Shown piece after piece: positions 23,569 to 35,321 of a stretch of 64,000 bases of DNA. This stretch comes from Arachis hypogaea (lineage: Eukaryota; Streptophyta; Magnoliopsida; Fabales; Fabaceae): positions 56,459,546 to 56,523,545 of the forward strand of contig NC_092054.1 of the NCBI RefSeq assembly GCF_003086295.3, given 5' to 3'. Below the pieces are notes generated by a model. It was not told where the DNA came from. It searched no databases and saw only the letters and a program-made list of their open reading frames with translations. The position numbers were made by a program, and so were the translations under genes. Numbering within the stretch: the first letter of the stretch is position 1; the number at the start of each line of letters is the position of its first letter.

Positions 23569-25075
23569 TGATAAACCATTATTTTATGATTTATATTGTG
23601 TTTAATTGAGTGGCTTTATCAAGTCTTTACCTACTTATTCATATGGAATGCATGATTTTATAATTCTTTCCTAGTATTGTTTATGGTTGAAAACTTGCTT
23701 CCTAGAGACCTTTAATTTATACATTTTAACTCTCCTTTGTCCCATTCGATGCCGTGATCCGTGTGTTAAGTGTTTCAGGCTTCATAAGGCAGGAATGGCT
23801 TGGAGAATGGAGAGAAAGCTTGCAAAAATGGAAGGAACATAAGAAACCAAGGAGATGACCAGCGAACACTGACACGAGCGCATGGCTCACGCGAGCGCGC
23901 AAAATGAAGAAATCGCAACGACGTGAACGCGTGCCTGACACAAACGCGTGGAGTGGAATCTGCACAAATGACGCGAACGTGTGGACGACGCGAACGCGTG
24001 ACAAGGAAAAACACTAGATGACGCGAACGCATGGACGACGCGTACGCATGACCTGCGCGATCTGCAAAAATAACGGAATATGCTGGGGGCAATTTCGGGC
24101 TGCGTTTTGACCCAGTTTTCGGCCAAGAAACACAGACTAAACTAGGGAACATGCAGAGACTCAATTCGCATCCACACACATTCAGATACATTGATATTAG
24201 GATTACTTTTAGATCTGAATCGAGATTAGTTTTTACATTGATAGTTTATGCTTTCGCTTTGGATTTTGGATGCTGAAGAGTCATTACCTCCGTGAAGACA
24301 TCACTTTAGTTTGTTTCCTTATTCCTTTACTCTTTTCATGTTGATCATTGACCCTATTCAAATAAGTATGTTGCATTTTGGATTTATTAATATATAGAGT
24401 TACTTTTATTTTTAATTAATTTTAAATCTCTATTTTATTTTATTTAATTATGTCTTCTTATATTTTTATGAGTATTAATACCATGTCAATGGAGTAAATT
24501 TTCTACTTGACATGGGGGTTGATTAAGAAGAGATACTTGAGTTGGAATGCTCAAGTGCTCAGTTAAATTGGACGTTGTTGGCTAATTCTGTACCTACTAA
24601 TGCTAGACCTTTCCAAGGGAGAGGACTAGGATTTGCGGGTAAGAGTTAGCTCAATCACTTGACTTTCCTTTATTTAGTAAGGGTTAACTAAGTGAAAACA
24701 ACAACTTCTTTACACTACACTTGAGAAGATTCCAACAAGGATAGAACTTCCGATTAATCATTCCCCCAGTCAAGGCCTTTTATTTAGAATATCAATAATT
24801 GTTCTTAGTTTATTTTTATTGTTTTAATTTACAATTAATTTTACTCATTATCAAAACTCAACTTTTCTGGAAAATTTCTAGTTAATAAAATAGCACGCTT
24901 TCCTGCAACTCGTTGGGAGACGACCTGGGACTCATACTCCCAGTATTTTATTTCTAAAATTTGTGACAACCCTTTTTAAATTGGTGAGGCAGACTTTAGC
25001 TGGTTAAGGGCTATACTTGCAACGCAATTCTCTATTTAAGAATCTCTTAATTGGTCTAACATCTGCCACACATCA
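23569..25075 (+). repeat. 5' LTR of A2
   Basis: 1507 bases from TGATAAACCATT to CACACATCA. It contains the CATTCGATGCCGTGAT block near 23743, an array of ACGCGAACGCGTG-type words (23868-24058), and a perfect U5 hairpin CTGGGA-CTCATAC-TCCCAG at 24925-24943. Confidence 0.93.
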
Positions 25076-25080
25076 ATTTT

Positions 25081-25098
25081 TGGTGCCGTTACCGGGGA
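25081..25098 (+). other. primer-binding site of A2 (two changes)
   Basis: Reads TGGTGCCGTTACCGGGGA, two transitions away from the tRNA-Asp complement. Spacing to the LTR is five bases, as in A1. Confidence 0.92.
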
Positions 25099-25201
25099 GT
25101 TGCAATAGTGTGCTAGATTATTAATTAGTGTACATATTTTATTTTATTTGCATATTTTATTTTTATTTCTATTACCATGAGCTATATGTCTTTCTCATTG
25201 A

Positions 25202-26205
25202 ATGACGCGTTCATTGTCTGATCCGAGCTTAGCCACTTTAGATCCTAAAATTGAAAGAACTATTTCACGTATTAGGCGAGCTCGACGTCGGTTAGCCTCT
25301 GAGGTGGTGAAGTGATTGTTATCGATTCACCAGTCTCATCTGAGGGCAAATCTGAATCGCCATCTGAGAGCGAGACAAGCTCCTTTACTACTGATCCAGT
25401 TGATTCATGTGCAGGTAACATGGCAGCACCTAGGAGGATTACTCTCCAGGAAGCTGGAGTCCCATATTTCACACTACAACCTTATCAAGTGCATCATCCA
25501 AATCTGGCTGCAGATTTTGAATTGAAGACTACACTAATGAACTTGATGCCCAAGTTTCATGGCTTACCTGTTCAAGAGCCTATTAAGCACCTTAGAGATT
25601 TCCAGACAGCCTGTTCTACTGTCAGGCGTAATGGTGCAGATGAAACTTCTATTCTATTAACTGCCTTCCCATTTTCTCTTGAGGAAAAGGCAAGGGAGTG
25701 GTACTACTCCCAACCTGAAGCGACTGTTACCAACTGGGATACACTCAGGAGAGAATTTTTGGAAAAATACTTCCCAGCTGAAGTCAGAGATAGACTGAGA
25801 AAAGAGATCTCCTGCATTGTTCAAGGTGACTCAGAGACTCTCTATGAATACTGGGAGCATTTTAAGAACCTTCTAGATGCATGCCCCCATCACATGATTG
25901 ACAGACTAGTGTTGATCAGCTACTTCACTCAAGGCATGAACCCCCAGGATAAGACTACACTGGATGCTGCTAGTAATAGTTCTATGAAAAAGTACAGAAT
26001 CACAGATGAAGCATGGCAACTAATCAGCGACTTAGCTGAATCTACTAGGAATCACAGACAGAGGCGCAGCCACTCAAAAGCTGTTGCAGAGGTTTCCTCT
26101 AGCATTGAGACTACTGCTCTTACACAGAGTATATGTGAAATCACCAACCTACTGAAGCAAATGCAGTTGAACCAACAACAACAAGCTCAGCCTCACCCAC
26201 CATAA
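25202..26205 (+). pseudogene. A2 gag (Retrotrans_gag domain)
   Basis: The start is the ATG at 25202 (MTRSLSDPSLATLDPK), matching the A1 start. A single-base loss near 25300 breaks the frame, and the main frame resumes at 25312. The capsid-like domain is complete: FPFSLEEKAREWYYSQPE, NWDTLRREFLEKYFP, SETLYEYWEHFKNLL, CPHHMIDRLVLIS. It ends at TAA 26203-26205, where the family continues through Gln codons. In the family, Gag forms the particle that packages the RNA. Confidence 0.93.
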
Positions 26206-26904
26206 CAGAGCCAACAGTTAGTTCCCCAAGGAGTATGCAGAATATGTGCTGATTATAGTCATTATACTGATGAATGTTCGTAGCTCCAACAGGAAAACAA
26301 CACTGTGGCAGCTACTCATAACTTCTATGACCGCCCGAATCAAGGATACAATCAACAAAGCGGCAATTACAACCAAGGTGGAAACCATAACCAAGGATGG
26401 CAGGATAACTCCAATCAAGGTTGGAGAGATAATTCTAACCATAATTGGAGGGATAACTATAACAGAGGAGGCAGAGATAACAATGGAAACCAGAGGTGGA
26501 ATAACAACAGACAGCAGAATCAGAACCAGCCTTACAGAGCACCTCACCTAAGACAATCTCAAGGATTCCAGCACAACCAACAACAGGTTCCTCAGATCAC
26601 TTATTTCAATTCCTCATCAAATGACGAGATGCTCCGTTCTCTTGCACAAGGACAACAAGACATGCAGACACAGCTGAACTCTACTTTAAATGGCATGACT
26701 GCTACTTCACAAGCCCTCGTTTCCCAGTTAGATTCATCACCTAATTCCACCAATCAACCTTCAAGCTCCAGTGGAATTCCTTCTCAACCCCTACCTAATC
26801 CCAAGAGTGGCATCAATGCCATCACTTTGAGGTCCGGAACCACATTCCAAGAGAGGAACTAGGAGGAGCCAAGCCTACCAGAACACGTCCCAGCTGAAGA
26901 TGTA
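26206..26904 (+). pseudogene. A2 gag C-terminus: zinc knuckle and Asn/Gln-rich linker
   Basis: The gag frame continues with CRICADYSHYTDEC, a CCHC zinc knuckle (about 26236-26277). A TAG follows at 26281-26283, where A1 has CAG. A Gly/Asn/Gln/Arg-rich repeat region comes next (YNRGGRDNNGNQRWNNN), then the Ser/Pro-rich linker NPKSGINAITLRSGTT. TAG at 26860-26862 again stands where A1 has CAG. This is the RNA-binding nucleocapsid part plus the linker to protease. Confidence 0.85.
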
Positions 26905-27837
26905 GTGGAAGTGGAAGATGCTGAAGAGGAAAAAGACGTACAAAACATAGTTGAAGAAGAAGCAGCTCAACCACAGAATGAAACACCAAGGGATGCAGAA
27001 GCTGCAAGTAAGGCCCTTCCTATTCCATTCCCACAACTTGCAAAGAAGCCCAGAAAGCAGATGAAACTTGATCCCAAAATAGTAGAAATATTCAAAAAGG
27101 TTGAGGTAACTATTCCCTTTTTTGATGTTATTCAGCAAGTACCTAAATATACAAAGTTTCTAAAAGATTTATGCATACATAAAGATAAAATTAATGAATT
27201 AGAAACTATTCCTTTAGGTAGTTCTATATCTGCCTTAATGGGAGGTATACCTGAAAAATGTAGTGATCCAGGTCCATGTATGGTTAACTGTACCATTGGA
27301 GGTGTGATATTTTCTTACTGCATGTGTGATTTAGGAGCATGTGTTAGTATAATTCCATTGTCTATATATGATGCTTTGAGGCTCCCTCCCTTAAAAAAAT
27401 CAGCAGCTCATTTTGTGTTAGTAGATAAAAGCAATATTACAGTAGTTGGAATTGCTAAAGACGTATTAGTGAGCATTAAGGGGCTCACATTTTCCATTGA
27501 CTTCTATATCCTGGAAATGCCCCCTAATGACTCAGGAAGACCATCATTAATCCTGCTTGGAAGACCATTCCTGGAGACTTCAAAGTTCAAGCTGGATGCA
27601 TTCTCAGGAACTTACTCCTTTGAGATAGATGGCAGAACAGTAAAATTCAGTTTAAATGAAGCTATGAAGCATCCTCCAGAAGATCACTCTATCTTCCAGT
27701 GCGACATTATTGATGAAACTGTAGTTGAAGTTCACCAGGAAGCATTAGAAGAGAAGTACATGGAGCAAGATCCAAGTGTGGAGACACTTTCTGAAAATAA
27801 TGAAGACCCTTTTACCATTATCACCAGCCCCGGATGA
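26905..27837 (+). pseudogene. A2 protease region
   Basis: An acidic N-terminal region (EVEDAEEEKDVQNIVEEE) leads to KPRKQMKLDPKIVEIF and then the retropepsin core. CDLGACVSIIPLSIYDAL carries the catalytic Asp, which is intact here unlike in A1. SLILLGRPFLETSKFKLDA and SGTYSFEIDG complete the fold. The frame runs out at 27837 after a one-base shift near 27800-27815. Protease cuts the Gag-Pol polyprotein during particle maturation. Confidence 0.88.
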
Positions 27838-29593
27838 TCCAGAGCCTAGCTATGAGCAGAAATTAGAATTAAAGCCCCTCCCTCCACACCTCAAGTATGC
27901 TTACCTTGAGGATAAGCAGAAGTTCCCAGTTATCATTGCACGGGAACTCACCTCTCAACAAGAAGAGCAACTGCTCAGTATGCTGAGAAAATATAAGAAA
28001 GCAATTGGATGGAGCTTGGCGGATATAGTAGGCATCAGCCTTCAAGTTTGTGAGCACAGAATATTCTTAGAAGATGGAGCAAAGCCTGTCCGTCAACCTT
28101 AAAGAAGATTGAATCCCACCATCTTAGAAGTTGTCAAGAAAGAAGTAACCAGACTACTTGAAGCAGATATCATTTACCCCATCTCAGATAGTGAATGGGT
28201 CAGTCCAGTACAAGTAGTGCCCAAGAAGTCTGGAGTTACAACAGTAAGAAATGAGCATGGAGAACTCCTGACAACTAGAGTGCAGAACTCATGGAGAGTT
28301 TGCATTAACTATAGGCGTCTCAACCAAGCCACTCACAAGGATCACTACCCCTTGCCATTCATTGATCAAATGCTTGATTGCCTGTCAGGTAAATCCCATT
28401 ATTGCTTTTTAGATGGCTATACAGGATATTTTCAAATTCATATAGCTCCTGAGGATCAGGAGAAGACTACTTTTACATGTCCCTTTGGAACTTATGCTTA
28501 TAAAAGAATGCCTTTTGGCTTGTGTAATGCACCAGCTACTTTCCAAAGATGTATGATGAGCCTTTTCTCTGATCTCATTGAGAACTGCATGAAAGTTTTT
28601 ATGGATGATTTTAGGGTATATGGTGATTCATTTAGCCTTTGCTTGGATAGTTTATCTAGAGTATTAGACAGGTGTGTTAGTACTAACCTTGTATTAAATT
28701 TTGAGAAATGTCACTTTATGGTAAAACAGGGAATTGTACTAGGACATGTTGTATCTAATACTGGCATTTCTGTAGATCCAGCAAAGGTGGATGTTATTTC
28801 TAGTTTACCTTACCCCTCCTCCGTGAGGAAAGTCCATTCGTTCCTTGGCCATGCAGGTTTTTACAGGAGATTCATTAAGGACTTCAGTAAGGTAGCATTG
28901 CCTTTATCCAGATTGCTGTAGAAAGATATTGAGTTCGAGTTCAGTGAGGATTGTATGCAAGCGTTTGATAAGCTGAAGATCGCCCTAACTCAAGCCCCAA
29001 TTGTGAGAGGACCAGACTGGAGCCAGCCATTTTAAATTATGTGTGATGCTTCCAACCATGCAGTAGGAGTGGTGCTGGCTCAGCGCAAAGGTAAAGATCC
29101 CTTTGTAATTGCTTATGCATCTAAGACTTTAGATGCTGCTCAATCTAATTATACTACTACTGAAAAAGAGCTTCTAGCTATTGTTTTTGCTCTGGATAAA
29201 TTCCGAGCCTATTTACTTGGTACTAAGGTAGTAGTATACTCAGACCACGCAGCTCTAAAATATTTATTAGCTAAAAAGGAGTCCAAACCAAGGCTAATAC
29301 GTTGGATACTGCTGCTGCAAGAATTTGATTTAGAAATTAAGGATAGGAGTGGTAACCAGAATTTAGTGGCAGACCACTTGAGTCGCCTTGAGCACATTAA
29401 AGAAGACTCCACTCCTATAAATGATAATTTCCCATTTGATAGCTTACATGTAGTATCTGAAGTAGTTCCTTGGTATGCACCTGTAGCTAATTATCTAGTT
29501 AGCCACACTTTTCCTCCAAATTTTACTAAGCATCAAAGAGACAAGCTGAAAAGCGAGTCCAATTATTATATATGGGATGATCCATATTTATAG
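27776..29593 (+). pseudogene. A2 reverse transcriptase and RNase H
   Basis: This frame carries RT: VSPVQVVPKKSGVT, RVCINYRRLNQATHKDHYPL, FLDGYTGYFQIHIAPEDQ, KRMPFGLCNAPATFQRCM, and the catalytic box FMDDFRVYGDSF. RNase H follows with [18 protein letters not shown] (first Asp), [17 protein letters not shown] (Glu), and [10 protein letters not shown] (Asp), so all the visible catalytic acids are kept. In-frame stops lie at 28100-28102 (TAA, CAG in A1), 28919-28921 (TAG, CAG in A1), 29033-29035 and 29591-29593 (TAG, TGG in A1). The enzyme would copy the element RNA into DNA in the particle. Confidence 0.93.
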
Positions 29594-30775
29594 AGGTGTG
29601 GTGCTGACCAGGTAATTAGACGGTGTGTGCCTCAATCAGAATTCCAGTCCATTTTAGAGGCCTGCCACTCATCTGAGAGTGGAGGACATTTTGGCCCTCA
29701 AAGAACAGCTAGAAAAATTCTAGACTGTGGATTCTGGTGGCCTACTCTTTTTAAAGACGCTGCTGAATTTTGTAAATCTTGTTCGCCTTGCCAAAGGTTT
29801 GGTAATATATCTAAGAGAGATGAGATGCCTCAACAGATTATGCTTTTCTGTGAAATTTTTTATGTTTGGGGCATTGACTTCATTGGTCCATTTCCAAATT
29901 CTAATGGTTACTTTTATATATTGTTAGCTGTAGATTATGTTTCTAAATGGGTGGAAGCAATTCCTACCCGTACTGATGATGCTAACACTGTTGTTTCCTT
30001 TGTTAGAAATCATATTATTTGTCGCTTTAGATCACCACGAGCAATCGTGAGCGATCAAGGCACTAACTTTTGTAACAGGAGACTAACAGGATTACTGAAG
30101 AGGCATGGGATAGTTCATAAAGTAGCAACAGCTTACCATCCACAGACCAATGGGCAAGCAGAAGTCTCTAACAGAGAGATTAAACGCATTTTGGAGAAGA
30201 TAGTAAAACCTCATAGGAAGGACTGGAGTGCCAAGCTACAAGATGCACTATAGGCATATAGAACAGCGTACAAGACACCCATTGGGATGAGCCCCTTCCG
30301 CTTAGTATACAGAAAGGCTTGCCACCTTACCGTAGAGGTAGAACACAAGGCTTTCTGGGCTGTGAGGGAGTGCAACATGAATTTTGAGGAAGCTGGTGCT
30401 GAAAGAAAGCTGCAACTAACAGAATTGGAGAATCTTCGCCTAGAAGCATATGACAACTCCAGGAGATATAAAGAAAAGATGAAGGCTGTCCATGACAAGC
30501 ATATAAAAAGGAGAGAATTCAGACCAGGGGAGTTAGTTCTTCTTTATAACTCCAGACTGAGGCTTATGCTAGGTAAACTGAGAACAAGATGGGAAGGTCC
30601 CTACAGAATAGAAAAGGCAGAGCCATACGGAGTTTTCCACCGGCGTCATCCTTCTAGCTCAAAATTTCTAAAAGTCAATGGACATCATTTAAAGCTTTAT
30701 CCTGGTGAGAAGACGAAGGATCACAAGGAACTAGAGGTCTTTCTCTTGGAAGACCCACCAACAGAAGTAGAATGA
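29594..30775 (+). pseudogene. A2 integrase
   Basis: The HHCC region reads [18 protein letters not shown] then CKSCSPCQ. The DDE core is intact in its residues: [17 protein letters not shown], and [17 protein letters not shown] at 30251-30253 stands where A1 has TGG, just after the core. The C-terminal part (30287-30775) keeps [18 protein letters not shown], the GPY module, and ends shortly after [18 protein letters not shown], with no chromodomain. Integrase inserts the cDNA into the chromosome. Confidence 0.93.
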
Positions 30776-30818
30776 GTCTGAGGAGCGTCCAACTTAAGGA
30801 CGTAAAAGCAAAGTGCTA

Positions 30819-30836
30819 GGTGGGAGACAACCCACC
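30819..30836 (+). promoter_or_regulatory. conserved post-pol hairpin of A2
   Basis: GGTGGGAGACAACCCACC forms a perfect six-pair stem with a six-base loop, 44 bases after the pol stop. Directly upstream, CGTCC-AACTTAA-GGACG forms a second five-pair stem. Both are conserved in A1. Confidence 0.6.
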
Positions 30837-31423
30837 ATGGTATGATCGTTCAGTTTCAGTCTTAGTTTTATTTTACTTTATTCTATTTTTATTTTTGTTA
30901 ATGACTCTTCTCATAATCTCTGCATATAGCTACATATAGCCTACATTTGCATTTGCATTTGCATTTGCATTTGTTAATGACTCTTCTATTTTTATTTTTC
31001 ATTCATTCATTCTCTTTTTTTAACTTTGTGCATGTTTTTATTTTCTTTTCTAAATTCACTAATTTTCCATTGGTGTTGTATTTTCTACCTCACTACTGAC
31101 TATTTCTTCCATTATTCTAATGCTTCGTGACTTGTTTTATATTGTTGGATATTATTATTCATAGGTGAATGCTAAATTTTTTATGACACTTGTATTCCAT
31201 TTGCATTGATTTGCACTTATACTATCTTTTATTACCCACTCTCTCTCCCCCATTGTTGTAATTTTTGCACTATTGATATGCCGTTTACTTCTACTATTTT
31301 CTCTCTTGCATGTTATAGCTACCATGTAATTGAGACCCTCATTATTTGGCATTGACCCAACCATATTTTATTTGTTTTCTATCTTTATTTTTGGGTTATT
31401 TTTCTTCCTTTTCCTCTTCTTTC
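30837..31423 (+). other. A2 region between pol and ORF3, no gene seen
   Basis: A T-rich, pyrimidine-rich stretch with five tandem CATTTG units at about 30943-30973. There is no palindrome-word array here, unlike the equivalent region of B, C and D. The 3' part (from about 31330) is conserved with B (TTATTTGGCATTGACCCA versus TTATCATTTGGCATTAACCC) and ends in a pyrimidine tract before the acceptor. It could be the end of an intron. Confidence 0.6.
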
Positions 31424-31603
31424 AGGATGGCCACCGAGAAGGGAAAAGAAAATCTTCTCAATGGGATGACAGACAAGTCCATCTGCACAATCTTTGGAGA
31501 AAAGCATCAGTGTAGCAACCCGTCCACTTGCACATCTCAGCATGCACCGAGGACGGTGCAATCTTTAAGTGTGGGGAGGTCGATACTGACTTCCATGGGT
31601 TAG
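31424..31603 (+). pseudogene. A2 ORF3 remnant behind a splice-acceptor-like site
   Basis: TCCTCTTCTTTCAG at 31412-31425 is a good plant 3' splice site, followed directly by GATG. The ATG at 31427 opens MATEKGKENLLNGMTD and runs 58 codons to TAG at 31601-31603. In C the equivalent start opens a 482-codon protein, so this copy looks internally deleted. The position, downstream of integrase, is where Athila/Calypso elements carry their env-like gene. I infer that ORF3 is made from a spliced RNA; no donor could be assigned. Confidence 0.55.
31544..31580 (+). promoter_or_regulatory. ORF3-end hairpin plus internal PPT-like copy, A2
   Basis: GCACCG-AGGA-CGGTGC forms a perfect six-pair stem (31544-31559). 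Four bases later CTTTAAGTGTGGGGAGGT (31563-31580) matches the polypurine tract that precedes the 3' LTR in B and C. This looks like a second, internal PPT. Confidence 0.6.
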
Positions 31604-32600
31604 TTACTTTCTTTTCAACACCAATGTTTACTTTTCTATGTTATTTAGTTGTTGCATTTGCATGTTTGATTGCATATTTGTTTGATTTTGTGCATAGTTT
31701 ATCACTACTTGGTTGAAGTAATAATCTCTTTTCCAAGAAACTATTTTATAGCATTTCACTAATTTGAATTAAAATTTTTATTGAACTTATTTGAAGAAAT
31801 ATTATATTGGACCATGGTTTAGAGCTCGAACACACAAAACCAATGAGATTTTGATCCTATTGGATTGGTTGTATTTTATCAACCAATATTTTAATTTTTG
31901 ATGTGTTTTTTCTCTCTAAAATTGTGATATTTGTCTTGCTTAATTCTATATTTTCATTGTTTGATGTATGCATGCACTTATATAATTGAGGTCTTGTTTC
32001 ACTGAGCTTACATACCCATATGGCCTTACCCTTTCATTATCCTTTGCAAACCAATGTTGAGCCTATTTTACCACTTTATTCTTTACTTTAGCTCATCACT
32101 AACTCTAAGTGGAAAATAATAATGTCCTAATTTGAATCCTTGGTTAGCTTAGACTAGTGAGAGTGTTCATGATTTAAGTATCGGGAAATTGGGTTCGTAA
32201 ACATTTGGCTTGAGAATTGGATGTTGTGTAAAATGTGAAAGAAAAAAAAATAGTTGAGCACATATTCTTGCATTCAATACCTTAATCATATGCATTGAGA
32301 AAAGCAAAAGAAAAAAAATAATAAAAATAGAAAAAGAAAAAAGAGAGAAAATGAAAAGAAAAAAATAAATAATAATAAAAAGGGGACAAAATGCCCCAAA
32401 GTAAATGGTGGTAGAAATGTATATGAGTTGTACTCAAATTGGGATGCATGAATATATGATAAACATAGTTAATGGGCAATTAGATTTGTGTACTATGATT
32501 ACATGGAATGTCTTAGATTAGGTGAGCAGTTTAGGTTGGTCAAGGATTCAGATTTTAGTCCACTTAACCAAATACATTCCTACATTCACCCTAACCCCAC
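31604..32600 (+). other. A2 3' non-coding region, first part
   Basis: AT-rich with no coding frame. It shares blocks with the equivalent region of B (39942-40930), such as CATTTGCATGTTTGATTGCA and an A-rich stretch before a GGGGACAAAATGCCCC-like sequence (about 32382 here, 40688 in B). The last five bases, CCCAC, are the left target duplication of C. Confidence 0.65.
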
Positions 32601-34086
32601 TGACGTTAGAATTTTTGCCAGTAAAGAATTTTATAAAAATAGTCGCGTTATAGATATAGTTTCTAAACCAACAGAAATCCCTTCGTACAAACGTTTTGGT
32701 TGTCACGAGTAACAAACCCCTAAATAAATTGATAACCGAAGTATTCGAACCTCGGGTCGTCTTCTCAAGGAACTGCAGGAAAGTATGTTCTTATTATTGG
32801 TTATGAAGATTGTAAATTGCGGTTTTGAAGATGAGGAACAAGTAAATTGAACAGCAATTAAAGTAAGTGAAAGACTGTAATTTAAATAAATAACTGTAAA
32901 ACACACTTTTGGCAATGTATGAGAAATTAGAAGTCCTATCCTAGTTATCCTTATCAATGATGATGAAAATTGAACCTTAATTCCACTTAGTTAACCCTTG
33001 CTAGAGCAAGGGAAAGTCGAGTGACTAATTAGTTAGATCCTCAAATCCTAGTTAATCCCTAAGAAAAGATTAGGATTGTTGAAGTTCAATTCAATTAGCA
33101 AAGATAACGATTATCAATCATGTTGAGTTTGATAACTCCTGAGTTACTGATTTCTTAACCAAGACCAAAAGGGGAAAAGTAAATCTACCGGAATAAAAAT
33201 GTCTTCAGATGGAAAGCAACAGCGATATAAATAAAAGAAACAATTGTAAACTGAAATACCTCAAATGACATTAATTCAAAGAGTAATCTGTAACATAGAA
33301 GAATTCATAAATTAAATTGAGAAAATAATAAAAAGGAATATTGAACCTGGTAAAGAGATAATCCTGAAAGCGCATAAAAATCCTAAATCTAAATCCTAAT
33401 CCTAAAGAGAGAGGAGAGAACCTCCCTCAAAACTACATCTAATTCATCAATGCTGACTAATTGGAGACCCTCTCCTCTGAATGGGTGCATTCCCCTACTT
33501 CATAACCTCTGATCTGTGCCTTCTGGACTTGGATTTGGGTCAAAAATGGCTTCAGAAATTGCTGGGAGCGTTTTCTGTAATTTCTGGTGCGTGGCCTCTA
33601 TCACGCGGCCGCGTGGGTCACGCGGTCGCGTCAATTAGAGTTTTCCTTGTCGCGCGGTCGCGTCAGTCATACGTCCGCGTCATATGCGTTTCGCTTAAGG
33701 CGCGCGATCACGTCAATCACGCGGTCGCGTCGCTGTTAATTCGCGCTGGCATGCGGCCGCGTCGTCCATGCGATCGCGTCGTTGCCAGTTTCTTCAAAAA
33801 CTCCGTTTTGTGCTTTCCTTCCATTTTTGTATGTTTCCTTTTCATCCTTTAAGTCATTCTTGCCTTAGAAGATCTGAAACTACTCAACACACGAATCACG
33901 GCATCGAATGGTAATAAAGGGTAATTAAAATTATTACTTTTAAAGCATAGGAAACATGTTTTTCACATACATCACATAATAAGGGAGGGAAAGTAAAACC
34001 ATGCAATTAATATGAATAAGTGAGTGGAGGATTAAATAAATCACTTAAATTAGGCACAGAATATATCATAAAATATGGGTTTATCA
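32601..34086 (-). repeat. 3' LTR of C
   Basis: 1486 bases, closely matching 48645-50129. It carries the ACGCGGTCGCGT-type array at 33602-33782, the CACGGCATCGAATGG block near 33898, and a U5 hairpin at 32736-32755 (six pairs counting one G-T). Confidence 0.93.
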
Positions 34087-35316
34087 ACCTCCCCACACTT
34101 AAACAATAGCATGTCCTCATGCTAAATCCAAGATAAAGAGTAAGGTAAGGTTGAAGTGGTGGAATCTCATGCAATGCAATCTATTCTAAATGTAACTACC
34201 TAAATGCATCATGCAATTCTAATTATTTTTATTCACTTGTATATAAAGCTCACATGTAGTTGAATTAATTCACATTTCTCAAGGAATCATATATATAGCC
34301 AGACCTCAGATAATGATAAAGCACTTTTACAATTGAGATGGGAGAGAAAAACATTTTATAAACTTGCAAGACAATTAATAATTCAAGCAGAGATATATGT
34401 TAATGAGCTATTAAACCCTCACTGGATTTTGTATTTACTCTCTAGTCACTCAGTGTTTATTGGGTTAATCACTCTATTCTTCCTTTTTTATCCTTTCTTT
34501 TTACAACTTTGTTCTTCATCTAACCAATCAACAATTATAGAATATAGACATACCAAAAATCATGAGATCTTTAATTAAGGTTGTAATGGGGCCAAGGTAA
34601 AGGCAAGGGTATATGTATAAGGCTAAGTGAGCTAATTAAGCGAATCCTTGATTAGTCTAAGATCTCACCTAACATACATACTTTGTAAAGCAAAGCTTCT
34701 TTACCTATTTTCCCATATTTTTTCCACTTTTGATACATGCTCATATTTTAATTTTTTTTTGTCCCATGTGCATTTCTTTATTTTGCATGTGGGGAATTCT
34801 TTTGTATCCCCTTTATTTAAATACTGAAAAATAAATAAATAAATATATATATATATATATATATATATTTTAATACACATGGTAATTCAATTATTTTGAT
34901 TTCACATGAGCATGCTTTCCAAAAATTTTTATTTTGAATTATTTTATTCTTTTCAACTTTCTACCCTTTGTTTTTATCATCCATGTTCCCAATAGGTTTC
35001 CCACACTTAAACAATTACACACTTTCTATCTTAAGCTAACCAAGGATTCAACTTGGGATTTTTATTTTGTTTTTCTACTAAAGGCAAGTATTGTGGTTTA
35101 TAGAATAAGAGGGGGTTTAAAGGCTCAAGGGGGCAAACAAGGGTGATGTAAAAGGAAGGCTAATTTGGGATAAGTGAGCTAAAATCAAACAATGGCCTCA
35201 ATCACTCTCTTGGTATGTATTTCTATTCTATAATCGGAGATATAGATTTAAAACAAAGTAAAGAACACCAGAATAAATAAGAAGGGCGGAACACACAGGA
35301 ATAAAAATTATGGTTG
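34087..35316 (-). other. C 3' non-coding region next to its 3' LTR
   Basis: No gene seen. The polypurine tract AAGTGTGGGGAGGT (minus strand, 34087-34100) adjoins the LTR. Upstream of it the minus strand reads GCATGAGGACATGCTATTG, also present before the 3' LTR of B and D. An AT microsatellite lies at 34843-34868. The region ends at the B insertion point. Confidence 0.75.
34843..34868. repeat. AT dinucleotide microsatellite
   Basis: Thirteen uninterrupted AT repeats inside the non-coding part of C. Confidence 0.95.
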
Positions 35317-35321
35317 AATGT

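Noticed and set aside
31330..31426. Hydrophobic leader of the longer frame covering the A2 ORF3 start
   Set aside because: The hydrophobic residues come from the pyrimidine tract of the acceptor. The conserved start in the four elements is the ATG after AG|G, so a signal peptide is not supported.
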